Below are positions 8,184-15,601 of a stretch of 57,212 nucleotides of DNA, in pieces. How positions within the stretch are numbered: position 1 is the first letter of the stretch; every line of letters starts with the position of its first letter. The position numbers and the translations under genes were made by a program. Origin of the DNA: an uncultured Lachnospiraceae bacterium (GTDB taxonomy: Bacteria > Bacillota > Clostridia > Lachnospirales > Lachnospiraceae). Under the pieces are notes generated by a model that saw only the letters and a program-made list of their open reading frames with translations, did no database searches and was not told the DNA's origin. The stretch spans positions 1 through 57,212 of the forward strand of contig CARUOB010000012.1 in assembly GCA_949076555.1 (NCBI GenBank), in the 5' to 3' direction.

Positions 8184-9296
8184 TTAAAGCCCGGCTATTG
8201 CATAGATAAGATCAACCATTGGAGCGGTAGAAAACATATCATTTTCGACTGCGTTTTTTAGAGAGTCTGAGCTTCGCTTGAGCAAACTGGAAGCGCTGAC
8301 GCAGGAAATTCGGTGTCCGTTGTCGTCAAGAGTTTTTCGCAGGAATGTAAAAGAGTGTTTAGGCAAATTCATATCCAGTACATCGGTATTATGCGTGGTA
8401 AAAAATAGTTGTTCGTTGGGTCGAATGGAGTCAATCATCAGAGCAAGAACGGCCTTTTCGATATCACTGTGAATATAAGAGAACTTTTCGTCACAGTAGT
8501 AGAAAGAATGAAGACCCTGTAACAGCGAAGAGACAACCATGGCAATTTCGACACCGGCTTTTGTTCCGCTGGAGAGAAGGTCCGTGTCAAAAGGGGAGCC
8601 GCTTTGCAGTATGATGGCCCTGTCTTTCAGCCGGATCACGAAGGCGCCTTCTACATCTTGCGACTTTTCTACGTTTTGAATGCAGGGATCTAAGGCTTTT
8701 AGTATATTTTCCAGCACATAAGGGAATTTTTCATCTTTAGGATCAAAGGAAAGAACGCGTTTTGTATCTGTCGGATATTCAAACAGCCAAAACAAAGGCT
8801 CCATTTTATCCAGTTCCTGAATATAGTTTCCGCATGGAGAATATGAGGCAGCTTCGAGACGCTCGACACAGGACTGGTAGCTATCCTTAGCCCAAATGTT
8901 TTCACTGCGTACTTCCAGACAAATGTCTTCGGTTTCATAGTTGCCGTCTGGTTTAGGGATAATATGGCAGGCTATACGATAGAGTATATCACTTTCGCAT
9001 ACCATATCAATAGTAAAGGAAGCTGCCTGTGTCCGGTCATTAATGGTATTGGTTATAAAGACAGGGTTCTTTTTGGATATAAAGTTAAAGATATTCCTAA
9101 GCATATATCCAAAGGTGGTTTTGCCGGATGCATTGGCTCCCATTATGATATTAACTTTTTTGTAGCGAAAATTAGGGTGATCTTTCAAATGTTCATCCCG
9201 AATATAAGAGTCAATGATTTTTTTGGGGTAGGTCAAGTTTAAGTGAAAGTCCTTAAATGCATAAAAGTTGTCCAAATCAACGTTCAAAATAATCAT
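8184..9296 (-). CDS. AAA family (ABC-type, OLD/RloA-like) ATPase, candidate defence protein
   Basis: A 370-residue SMC/ABC-like ATPase. Walker A is GANASGKTT (53-61), the signature is SSGTKAG (242-248), Walker B is FYYCDEKF (D269-E270), and the switch histidine is in FFTTHNTDVLD (H302). The long insert between Walker A and signature is typical of AAA_15/AAA_21 proteins in OLD, PARIS (AriA) and AbiL/RloA systems, which sense phage and control a TOPRIM nuclease. I start it at 9296, where AGGAGGGG lies five bases upstream; a longer frame to 9359 has no ribosome site. It is followed by the TOPRIM-like partner. The pair interrupts a TetR regulator and its apparent target. Confidence 0.85.
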   Translation of the reverse strand: MIILNVDLDNFYAFKDFHLNLTYPKKIIDSYIRDEHLKDHPNFRYKKVNIIMGANASGKTTFGYMLRNIFNFISKKNPVFITNTINDRTQAASFTIDMVCESDILYRIACHIIPKPDGNYETEDICLEVRSENIWAKDSYQSCVERLEAASYSPCGNYIQELDKMEPLFWLFEYPTDTKRVLSFDPKDEKFPYVLENILKALDPCIQNVEKSQDVEGAFVIRLKDRAIILQSGSPFDTDLLSSGTKAGVEIAMVVSSLLQGLHSFYYCDEKFSYIHSDIEKAVLALMIDSIRPNEQLFFTTHNTDVLDMNLPKHSFTFLRKTLDDNGHRISCVSASSLLKRSSDSLKNAVENDMFSTAPMVDLIYAIAGL

Positions 9297-9459
9297 ATTG
9301 CCCCTCCTAATGGATATTTTTTCGCAATCCACGAAATAATCCTCCTTGTATATTAGCATAGAAATGTCGGAAAAACAAGAGATTCCCTAATATAAGTATG
9401 GCCAGATTTTAAAATTAATTATTTAAATTTATCACACTGTAAATTTTTATGTTAATTAA

Positions 9460-9525
9460 TGAACGTGTTCAAAAAAAGTATTGACAAATGCAAAAATTAG
9501 CATACAATATAAATGAACATGTTCA
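9460..9525 (+). promoter_or_regulatory. Promoter flanked by two TetR operators
   Basis: TTGACA (9481-9486), 16-bp spacer, TACAAT (9503-9508). TGAACGTGTTCA (9460-9471) lies just upstream of the -35 and ATGAACATGTTCAT (9513-9526) covers the start site. The dyad centres are 54 bp apart. Both match the operator of the TetR gene at 7081. Confidence 0.85.
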
Positions 9526-9549
9526 TTAAGAAAAAAAGGAGGAACAAGT

Positions 9550-10212
9550 ATGCCACAGGCAATAGCAGAAACCGTTTTTGATGTACTGTATCTTGGATTT
9601 GCAATCACCACGGGTCTTACGATGTTGATAAAGGGGAAGGATTCTCTTGTAAAAAAGGCGGGGCTGATGGCCGCGCTGCTCGGCGCGGGCGATTCCTTCC
9701 ACCTCGTCCCCCGCTCCTATGCGCTCTGGACGAACGGACTGGAAGCGAACGCGGCGGCGCTGGGCGTGGGAAAACTTATCACTTCCGTCACCATGACGAT
9801 ATTTTACCTGATTTTATATTATGTCTGGCGGGAACGCTATCAGATCAGGGAGCGAAAGGACCTCACGACAGCGATGTGGACACTATCGGTACTTCGCATC
9901 GCACTTTGTCTGCTTCCCCAGAACCAGTGGCTTACCTACCGTCAGCCGCTATTGTATGGCGTGCTTCGCAACATACCGTTTGCGATCATGGGAGTGATCA
10001 TTATCGTCATTTTTGCACAGGAGACGAAGAAGGCAGGCGATCCGGTATTTCGGTTTATGCCTTTAGCGGTAGGGCTGTCGTTTGGGTTTTATCTGCCGGT
10101 TGTCTTGTTTAGCGGGACTTTGCCGGTCATCGGGATGCTGATGATTCCGAAAACCATGGCCTATGTATGGATTGTGCTGATGTGTCGGCGGCTTTGGCGC
10201 GACAGCATATAG
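9550..10212 (+). CDS. 7-TM membrane protein of unknown function, TetR target
   Basis: A 220-residue integral membrane protein with seven hydrophobic segments (about 9-31, 36-54, 72-95, 107-123, 137-160, 171-187 and 192-212). Polar residues that stand out in or near the membrane are GDSFHLVPR after TM2 and RNIPF before TM5. I do not recognise a named family or a transport motif. GGAGGAAC precedes the start. The promoter is bracketed by two operators of the TetR regulator at 7081, and a strong terminator follows, so it is a single-gene unit. A role in responding to a membrane-active ligand is a guess. Confidence 0.85.
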   Translation: MPQAIAETVFDVLYLGFAITTGLTMLIKGKDSLVKKAGLMAALLGAGDSFHLVPRSYALWTNGLEANAAALGVGKLITSVTMTIFYLILYYVWRERYQIRERKDLTTAMWTLSVLRIALCLLPQNQWLTYRQPLLYGVLRNIPFAIMGVIIIVIFAQETKKAGDPVFRFMPLAVGLSFGFYLPVVLFSGTLPVIGMLMIPKTMAYVWIVLMCRRLWRDSI

Positions 10213-10249
10213 CGTGATTTCCTCATAAAACATATTTTCAGATTTTTTT

Positions 10250-10299
10250 ATGCCTGCCACACCTGATTTTGGGGTTTCAAGTGGCAGGCATTCTTTTTT
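10250..10299 (+). terminator. Strong rho-independent terminator
   Basis: An 11-bp stem, ATGCCTGCCAC/GTGGCAGGCAT, with a 20-base loop, followed by TCTTTTTTC. It closes the 7-TM gene. Confidence 0.85.
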
Positions 10300-10447
10300 C
10301 TTTCCCACGCAGTCAGACCAGATGCGCCGGATTGTACGCAAGACGCCGCTTTTTGCATAATCGCTGTATTTTGACACATGCTATACAAAATCAGTCCGGT
10401 CTCTTGCGGGTATTTCCATGCAGGGACGGGAAAGAGCGGAGGGGAAT

Positions 10448-11839
10448 ATGGAATCTGTCTGGATGAAAAGCAGTGAGATCGGGAAACGAGATACGTTGCC
10501 GGGAGACATGGCGGCGCCGGTTGTTGTCATCGGGGCGGGGCTTGCGGGAATTTTGACGGCATATTACTTAAAGCAGGAGGGCATCCGGGCGGTGGTGCTG
10601 GAGGCGGACAGGATTGGCAGCGGGCAGACCAGGAATACCACGGCGAAAATCACATCCCAGCACAACCTGATTTATAGCGGGCTGATCCGGACATTCGGCA
10701 GCCGGATGGCGGCGCATTATGCCGAAGCCAACGAGGCTGCGATCGGTGAATACGAGAGGCTGGTTCGGGAAAAGGGGATTGATTGCGGCTTCGTCAGGTG
10801 CCCCGCATACCTTTATTCTAACGTCGGGACGGCGCTTTTGCGGCAGGAGGCGGAAGCTGCGGCATCGCTTGGGATCAGGGCGTCCTTCGAGACGGCATGT
10901 GAACTGCCTTTTCCGGTGGCGGGCGTGACCATGTTTGCGCGTCAGGCAAGGTTCCACCCGCTGAAATTTCTGGCAAAAATGGCGGAAGAAGTGGAAGTGT
11001 ACGAGCAGACGAAGGTGTTGAAAGTGGAGGACGGGAAGGTGGAGACAGCCAGAGGAACAGTGACGGCAGAGCATGTGGTGTTTGCCTCCCATTATCCGTT
11101 CATCAATGTGCCGGGATATTATTTTGCCAGAATGTATCAGGCGCGTAGTTATGTGGTTGCGTTGAAAGGGGCAGCGCGGCCGGAGGGCATGTATCTGGGG
11201 ATTGACGGGGACGGCCTTTCCTTTCGAAGCTGCGGCGATTTATTGCTTCTTGGAGGGGGCAGCCACCGGACAGGGGTGCATCCGACGGAAAAGACGGGGT
11301 CGGGATGCGGATATGAGATGCTGCGAAACAGGGCGCAGGACATGTATCCCGGATGCAGCGAAGTCTGTCAATGGTCGGCACAGGACTGTATGACATTGGA
11401 CGGGCTGCCCTATATCGGCCGGTTTTCCAGGCGCAGGCCGAACTGGTATGTGGCCACGGGATTTGGAAAGTGGGGCATGACCTCTTCTATGGTGAGCGCG
11501 CGCATCCTGACGGCGCTGATCACGGAGCGGAATTGTCAGGAGGCGGACATATTTTCACCGGACCGGCGTTTTACGGCGCGGGCGGCGAAAGAACTGGCCA
11601 TGCACAGCGCCCACACAGTGAAAGGACTGGCAAAGCATTTCCTGCCCGCAGGTAAGGGGCGGGTGATCAAAAACTGCCCCCACATGGGATGTCGTCTGGA
11701 GTGGAATTCGGCGGAGGAAAGCTATGACTGCCCGTGCCACGGCTCCCGCTTTGACGGGGAAGGGCGGCTGATTGACGGCCCTGCCCAGACGGACTGCAAA
11801 AGGCGTGAAAAGCGTGAAAAGCGGCATTCTCCGCACTGA
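10448..11839 (+). CDS. FAD-dependent oxidoreductase with C-terminal Rieske [2Fe-2S] domain
   Basis: A 463-residue two-domain redox enzyme. The DAO-type N-terminal part binds FAD through VVVIGAGLAGILTAYYL and the acidic end VVLEAD. The C-terminal Rieske domain has CPHMGC and, 17 residues later, CPCHGSRF, so both Cys/His pairs are intact. Such fusions oxidise amines or similar substrates, but the substrate here is unknown. I start at 10448 behind GCGGAGGGG; an upstream ATG at 10418 lacks a site. The last residues (KRREKREKRHSPH) are odd: they come from a tandem 9-mer (CGTGAAAAG at 11804-11821) and the right arm of the genomic hairpin repeat, which seems to have replaced the original end. Confidence 0.9.
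   Translation: MESVWMKSSEIGKRDTLPGDMAAPVVVIGAGLAGILTAYYLKQEGIRAVVLEADRIGSGQTRNTTAKITSQHNLIYSGLIRTFGSRMAAHYAEANEAAIGEYERLVREKGIDCGFVRCPAYLYSNVGTALLRQEAEAAASLGIRASFETACELPFPVAGVTMFARQARFHPLKFLAKMAEEVEVYEQTKVLKVEDGKVETARGTVTAEHVVFASHYPFINVPGYYFARMYQARSYVVALKGAARPEGMYLGIDGDGLSFRSCGDLLLLGGGSHRTGVHPTEKTGSGCGYEMLRNRAQDMYPGCSEVCQWSAQDCMTLDGLPYIGRFSRRRPNWYVATGFGKWGMTSSMVSARILTALITERNCQEADIFSPDRRFTARAAKELAMHSAHTVKGLAKHFLPAGKGRVIKNCPHMGCRLEWNSAEESYDCPCHGSRFDGEGRLIDGPAQTDCKRREKREKRHSPH
11815..11835 (+). repeat. Partial copy of the two-hairpin repeat
   Basis: 21 bases identical to 28215-28235: the loop and right arm (GGCATTCTCC) of the second hairpin plus GCA. The left arm is missing. It overlaps the 3' end of the FAD-Rieske gene. 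Confidence 0.75.
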
Positions 11840-11893
11840 TTTGAGTCACGGCAGAACTGTGACATATTGATTAGCGTGGAAAGGAGTGAAGGG

Positions 11894-12601
11894 ATGACGA
11901 TAGGAAAAAGTGGGTATTTTTACGGATGGTATTTCAAATGCCAGTCCGATACACAGACGTTGGCGGTGATACCGGCGGTTCACCGGGCAGGAAGGGAAAA
12001 GACCTGCTCCATTCAGGTTATCACACAGAAGCAGTCGTGGACGGTTTCCATGCCGGAGGATATGTTTCAGAAAAGAGGCATGACAATCGCTGTGGGAGAG
12101 AACCGGTTTGGAAAGAGGGGAATCCGTCTGGCGGTATGCGCACCGGGACTGGAAGTAAAGGGAACGCTTGTATTCGGTGATCTTATGCCGTTAAGGTATC
12201 ATATCATGGGGCCCTTTTCCCTGATTCCGTTTTTGGAATGCCGCCACAGTATATGGAGCATGAAGCATAGGGTGTGGGGAAAGGTGTCCGTCAATGGGGA
12301 GACCTATTCTTTTGACGGTGCGCAGGGCTATTGGGAAGGAGACAGGGGACGGTCCTTTCCCAAGGAATACATCTGGACACAGTGCAGTTTTCCGGAGGGT
12401 TCGCTTATGCTGTCTGTGGCAGATATTCCCATGCTGGGGTTTCACTTCCGGGGCGTGATCGGCGTTGTGGTTTTAGATGGCAGGGAGTACAGACTTGCCA
12501 CCTATCTGGGGGCAAAGATATCTGAGATCGGGGACGGCATGGTAAAAGTAATGCAGGGACGTCTGGAACTGGAGCCGCACCCGCACCCTTTTGTCCTTTG
12601 A
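11894..12601 (+). CDS. Tocopherol cyclase-like protein, C-terminus lost (probable pseudogene)
   Basis: 235 residues matching the tocopherol-cyclase-like family of Clostridia: GYFYGWYFKCQSD at the start, then MGPFSLIPFLECRHSIWSM and GYWEGDRGRSFPKEYIWTQC. The reaction of bacterial members is undefined. The start at 11894 follows AAAGGAG. The frame ends abruptly after LELEPHPHPFVL. Just beyond, in another frame, bases 12591-12641 read LLSFETDRASFEYEYGI-stop, which is the expected family ending. I infer an internal deletion of roughly 40-50 codons with a frame change, leaving a broken gene. It follows the FAD-Rieske gene in the same direction. Confidence 0.75.
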   Translation: MTIGKSGYFYGWYFKCQSDTQTLAVIPAVHRAGREKTCSIQVITQKQSWTVSMPEDMFQKRGMTIAVGENRFGKRGIRLAVCAPGLEVKGTLVFGDLMPLRYHIMGPFSLIPFLECRHSIWSMKHRVWGKVSVNGETYSFDGAQGYWEGDRGRSFPKEYIWTQCSFPEGSLMLSVADIPMLGFHFRGVIGVVVLDGREYRLATYLGAKISEIGDGMVKVMQGRLELEPHPHPFVL

Positions 12602-12696
12602 GACGGACAGGGCATCTTTTGAGTACGAATATGGGATATAACGACTTTCTGGCTGTTGTTTGTAAACAGTATATTTCCATGAAACTTTTTGGCGGG

Positions 12697-12720
12697 CTGA
12701 TTCGTATTCCTTATAGACGG
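12697..12720 (+). promoter_or_regulatory. Motif shared upstream of two NGIG genes, copy 2
   Basis: TGATTCGTATT plus TTATAGA, matching 6180-6203. Read as a promoter it gives TTGGCG (12689-12694), 17-bp spacer, TATAGA (12712-12717). Confidence 0.4.
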
Positions 12721-12779
12721 TATAAGTTCGAAAAAGAACGCACTGTCAAAAAAGGCAAAGCACGATGGAGGGTTTGAAG

Positions 12780-13322
12780 ATGGGGATTAACGGGATTGGA
12801 ATGGCAGGATATTTTTCAAGAGGCTATACGGGCAATAACACTGCAAAAACAGAATCGGGAAAGCGTTTCGCAGATGTGGTCAACCAGAAATCAGCGGAAG
12901 CAGAAAAGGCAGAGAAGGTAGAAAAGGGTGCGAATCCTTCCAGCATTCTGGATTCGATTGGGGAACATGCACCGGAAGAAGTGAAACAGGCGTTTTTGGA
13001 GGCGGAGAAGGAAACAGGCGGCATTGTGACCGTATATGGTCTTTGGATATCCAATGACGGAAAGCAGTCCTATATGACACAGATGGGGGTGGAACGCTTT
13101 GTCAGATGGTATAATGGCGACTACAATTATACGGACCTGCTGGGAACTTCTGTGGGGAGTGCAATCAGCGCTGTGAAGAAGTGGATTTATGGGTTAGACC
13201 ACCCGCTTGACGGACAGCCCGCAGGCATGGAAGAAAAAAAGCTGATGGAGATGGAGCGGGCATTTTATGTGTCATTTCTTGACAAATTAGAAAAACTAAA
13301 AGGAAATGCACTAAGAGATTAA
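12780..13322 (+). CDS. NGIG-tagged protein of unknown function
   Basis: A 180-residue soluble protein starting M-G-I-N-G-I-G. A charged, Ala/Glu/Lys-rich linker (about 35-55) leads to a globular part with HAPEEVKQAFLEAEKETGG and YGLWISNDGKQSYMTQMGVERF. There is no signal peptide. I start at 12780, seven bases after GGAGGG, rather than at the upstream ATG (12765). The tag matches the proteins at 6286 and 31728, while the bodies share little obvious sequence. It lies just before the Zorya-like pair, separated by a long inverted repeat. Function unknown. Confidence 0.75.
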   Translation: MGINGIGMAGYFSRGYTGNNTAKTESGKRFADVVNQKSAEAEKAEKVEKGANPSSILDSIGEHAPEEVKQAFLEAEKETGGIVTVYGLWISNDGKQSYMTQMGVERFVRWYNGDYNYTDLLGTSVGSAISAVKKWIYGLDHPLDGQPAGMEEKKLMEMERAFYVSFLDKLEKLKGNALRD

Positions 13323-13326
13323 GATA

Positions 13327-13431
13327 TCCTTAAGTCGATTGCGCTCCGGATGAAAATGTGATAGGTTTAAGTCATAAGCGGCAGGAATCAATTTCAGGAT
13401 AACTGTCATACTAACGGTATCGACTTAAGGA
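13327..13431 (+). repeat. Long-range 13-bp perfect inverted repeat before the motor genes
   Basis: TCCTTAAGTCGAT (13327-13339) and ATCGACTTAAGGA (13419-13431) are exact reverse complements 79 bases apart. They enclose most of the leader of the ZorA-like gene, and the right arm ends 10 bases before the ribosome site region. As RNA this would close a large structured loop. Confidence 0.7.
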
Positions 13432-13448
13432 AAAGGACGGGAGTACGG

Positions 13449-14609
13449 ATGAAAAGTAAGCTGTATTATGTACTGTATCTTTTGTATGCCATTGTGGTGG
13501 CCTTTGTTTTGTATCTGAACGGCGTGTTTACGGGGGAAGAGATTTCTGTCGTAAACCTTTCCATCAATGTCGGATTCTTACTTGTGATCGGGATTGTCTT
13601 TATCATTTCTTCCGTAAGCTTCGGGCGGCTGAACAGAGTCATTTACGATTTGGAAGATGCCACGATCCGATTGCAGAAGGAATATAAAGAGGCTGGCGGG
13701 AAAAATCTCTGGGGAAATTATAAGAATAACGACAAGGTTTTTGAAGAAGAGGCTCTGCAGGATGCGTTCGATAAGTACCGGCTGCGGATAAGAGGCTCGA
13801 TGACCAGAAGAGGCGGATCGAACTGCGATCTGGAAGAGTATATCAATGAGGATCTTCTGGACAGGGCAGGTATGAACTACTTCAACTCCGGTGTTTCCGG
13901 GACGCTTACAGGTCTGGGAATACTGGGCACGTTTCTGGGACTTTCCATGGGCATGGGGGCATTCAGCGGTGACGATATTTTTTCCATTTCCGACAATGTG
14001 GGTTCTCTGCTTTCCGGCATGAAAGTGGCGTTTCACACTTCGGTGTACGGTATCTTTTTTTCACTGGTGTTCAATGTGGTTTACCGGAGCCTTATGTCGG
14101 ATGCCTATGACGTGCTGCATGAATTTCTGGATGCGTTCCGCCAGACGGCGCAGCCGACTGCCCTGAAAGAGGATGAGAACGCGGCGACGATGCTCGTCTA
14201 TCAGGCGGGAATGGCCAATTCCTTAAAACAGATGCTTGCGCTTCTGGAAGGGAACGCGATGGAACAGACGGCGGGCGTGGAGCGGATCGTGGAGAAATTT
14301 ACGTCGCAGATGGAGAAAGCGCTGGATACGGACTTTAAGAAGCTGGGAAGCGCTTTAAAGAATGCGGGAGAGTCGCAGGCTGTAACCGCGGCCAATGCCG
14401 CGGAAATGGTGGAGGCGGTCACCGCTTTGGTGGAGGTAAACCGCAGTGTACAGGAGGCCCTTGCCAATGTGATGGAAAGGCAGGAAGTATTCGCGGGAGA
14501 GCTTATGGAACAGAAGAAAATGCTTGCGGATATGTGCAGCGATATGAGCGATGAAATCAGCACCCAGATCTATACATTTGAACAGATGAGGAACTTATAT
14601 GAGAAATAG
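13449..14609 (+). CDS. ZorA/MotA-like motor stator protein
   Basis: A 386-residue inner-membrane protein of the MotA/TolQ/ExbB/ZorA superfamily. TM1 is about 6-23, TM2 40-57, TM3 148-170 and TM4 192-213. TM3 carries GTLTGLGILGTFLGLSMG, the ion-path helix typical of ZorA-like proteins. A long cytoplasmic helical tail (about 230-386) follows, a hallmark of ZorA, though shorter than in classic type I Zorya. It overlaps the OmpA/ZorB-like gene by 11 bp, so the two form one complex. No ZorC, ZorD or ZorE gene follows. It could be a defence motor or a housekeeping stator of unknown job. Confidence 0.8.
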   Translation: MKSKLYYVLYLLYAIVVAFVLYLNGVFTGEEISVVNLSINVGFLLVIGIVFIISSVSFGRLNRVIYDLEDATIRLQKEYKEAGGKNLWGNYKNNDKVFEEEALQDAFDKYRLRIRGSMTRRGGSNCDLEEYINEDLLDRAGMNYFNSGVSGTLTGLGILGTFLGLSMGMGAFSGDDIFSISDNVGSLLSGMKVAFHTSVYGIFFSLVFNVVYRSLMSDAYDVLHEFLDAFRQTAQPTALKEDENAATMLVYQAGMANSLKQMLALLEGNAMEQTAGVERIVEKFTSQMEKALDTDFKKLGSALKNAGESQAVTAANAAEMVEAVTALVEVNRSVQEALANVMERQEVFAGELMEQKKMLADMCSDMSDEISTQIYTFEQMRNLYEK

Positions 14610-15516
14610 AAGCAGGAACAGGGAAGCCTTTGCGGAGCACAGCTATTGGCAGTCCTACTCGGATATGATGGCGGCGCTTCTGCTGATTTTCATTTTGATG
14701 ATAGCGATCACCCTTGCCGTATACAGACAAAAAACGAATGATCTGGATCAGACAAGGCTGGAACTTAACGCAGCGCAGAGCGAGCTGGATGCGACGATAG
14801 CGGATCTGGAGCTTTCCAAGGCAGAGTTGGAGAAGTCAAACGGGGAGCTGGCCTCCTCCCTGGCGCAGTTACAGGAGGCCTACGATCAGGCAGCCCTGAC
14901 GCAGGAAGAGCTGGACAACGCCTATCTGGAGATCGAGGACGCCAGGAATGAGCTTACGACGACAAAGCAGGAATTGCAGGACATCGTCGGCATCCGCACG
15001 GATATCATCGGGGCGCTGCAGTCCGCTTTCAGCAATTCCACCATGAAGGTGGACGCCCAGACCGGCTCCATCACGTTTTCCTCCGATGTGCTGTTCCGTT
15101 ACAACAGCGCGTCCCTTACCGCGGACAGCAAGGAGACGCTAAAGCATATTATCCCGATGTATCTGGATGTGCTGCTGCAGGATCAGTTCCGGGAGTACAT
15201 CGCGGAGATCATCATAGAAGGGCACACGGACACGGACGGCGGCTACCAGAGCAATATGGAACTGTCCTACGAGCGCGCAAAGGCCGTGGCGGATTTTTGT
15301 CTGAACAAAAGAAACGGACTCAGCGAGACGGAAATAGAGCAGCTTCAAAAGATACTCACCGTCAATGGCAAATCGTGGAGCACGCCGGTTTATCAGAAGG
15401 ACGCTTCCGGCAGTTTCACGGATGAGGTGGATATGCCCGCTTCCCGAAGGGTGGAGATTAAGTTCCGCCTGAAGGAAGACGAAATGATAGAGAAGATGGC
15501 GGGGATTTTAGAGTAG
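14599..15516 (+). CDS. ZorB/MotB-like OmpA-domain protein with long coiled coil
   Basis: A 305-residue partner of the upstream stator protein. A single TM helix (about 21-42) begins YSDMMAALLLIFILMIAITL; D22 sits where MotB/ZorB bind the driving ion. Residues about 45-130 are a strong heptad coiled coil (LELSKAELEKSNGELASSL). Residues about 165-300 are an OmpA-like peptidoglycan-binding domain (IIEGHTDTDGG, SYERAKAVADFCLNKR). GAGGAACTTAT precedes the ATG inside the upstream gene. The long extracellular coiled coil distinguishes it from ordinary MotB and would hold the OmpA domain away from the membrane to reach a thick cell wall. Confidence 0.82.
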   Translation: MRNRSRNREAFAEHSYWQSYSDMMAALLLIFILMIAITLAVYRQKTNDLDQTRLELNAAQSELDATIADLELSKAELEKSNGELASSLAQLQEAYDQAALTQEELDNAYLEIEDARNELTTTKQELQDIVGIRTDIIGALQSAFSNSTMKVDAQTGSITFSSDVLFRYNSASLTADSKETLKHIIPMYLDVLLQDQFREYIAEIIIEGHTDTDGGYQSNMELSYERAKAVADFCLNKRNGLSETEIEQLQKILTVNGKSWSTPVYQKDASGSFTDEVDMPASRRVEIKFRLKEDEMIEKMAGILE

Positions 15517-15560
15517 GAATGACGCCTGTGGGCGCCGCCTTTCCCGCTTTCCAAGATAGA

Positions 15561-15591
15561 ACAAGCTGTCGGAAAATTTCCGGCAGCTTGT
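15561..15591. terminator. Hairpin between convergent genes
   Basis: ACAAGCTG-TCGG pairs with CCGG-CAGCTTGT around AAAATTT, between the ZorB-like gene and the convergent kinase gene. There is no long T-run. Probable shared terminator. Confidence 0.6.
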
Positions 15592-15601
15592 CGGTTATGA
15601 G

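Noticed and set aside
9360..9549. Attachment sites or transposon ends around the ATPase/TOPRIM module
   Set aside because: No matching terminal repeats or target duplications were seen at 7630-7655 and 9300-9460, and no integrase is present.
13327..13431. A known riboswitch class in the leader of the motor operon
   Set aside because: I compared it mentally with c-di-GMP, SAM, TPP and purine cores and saw no matching conserved bases; only the inverted repeat is supported.
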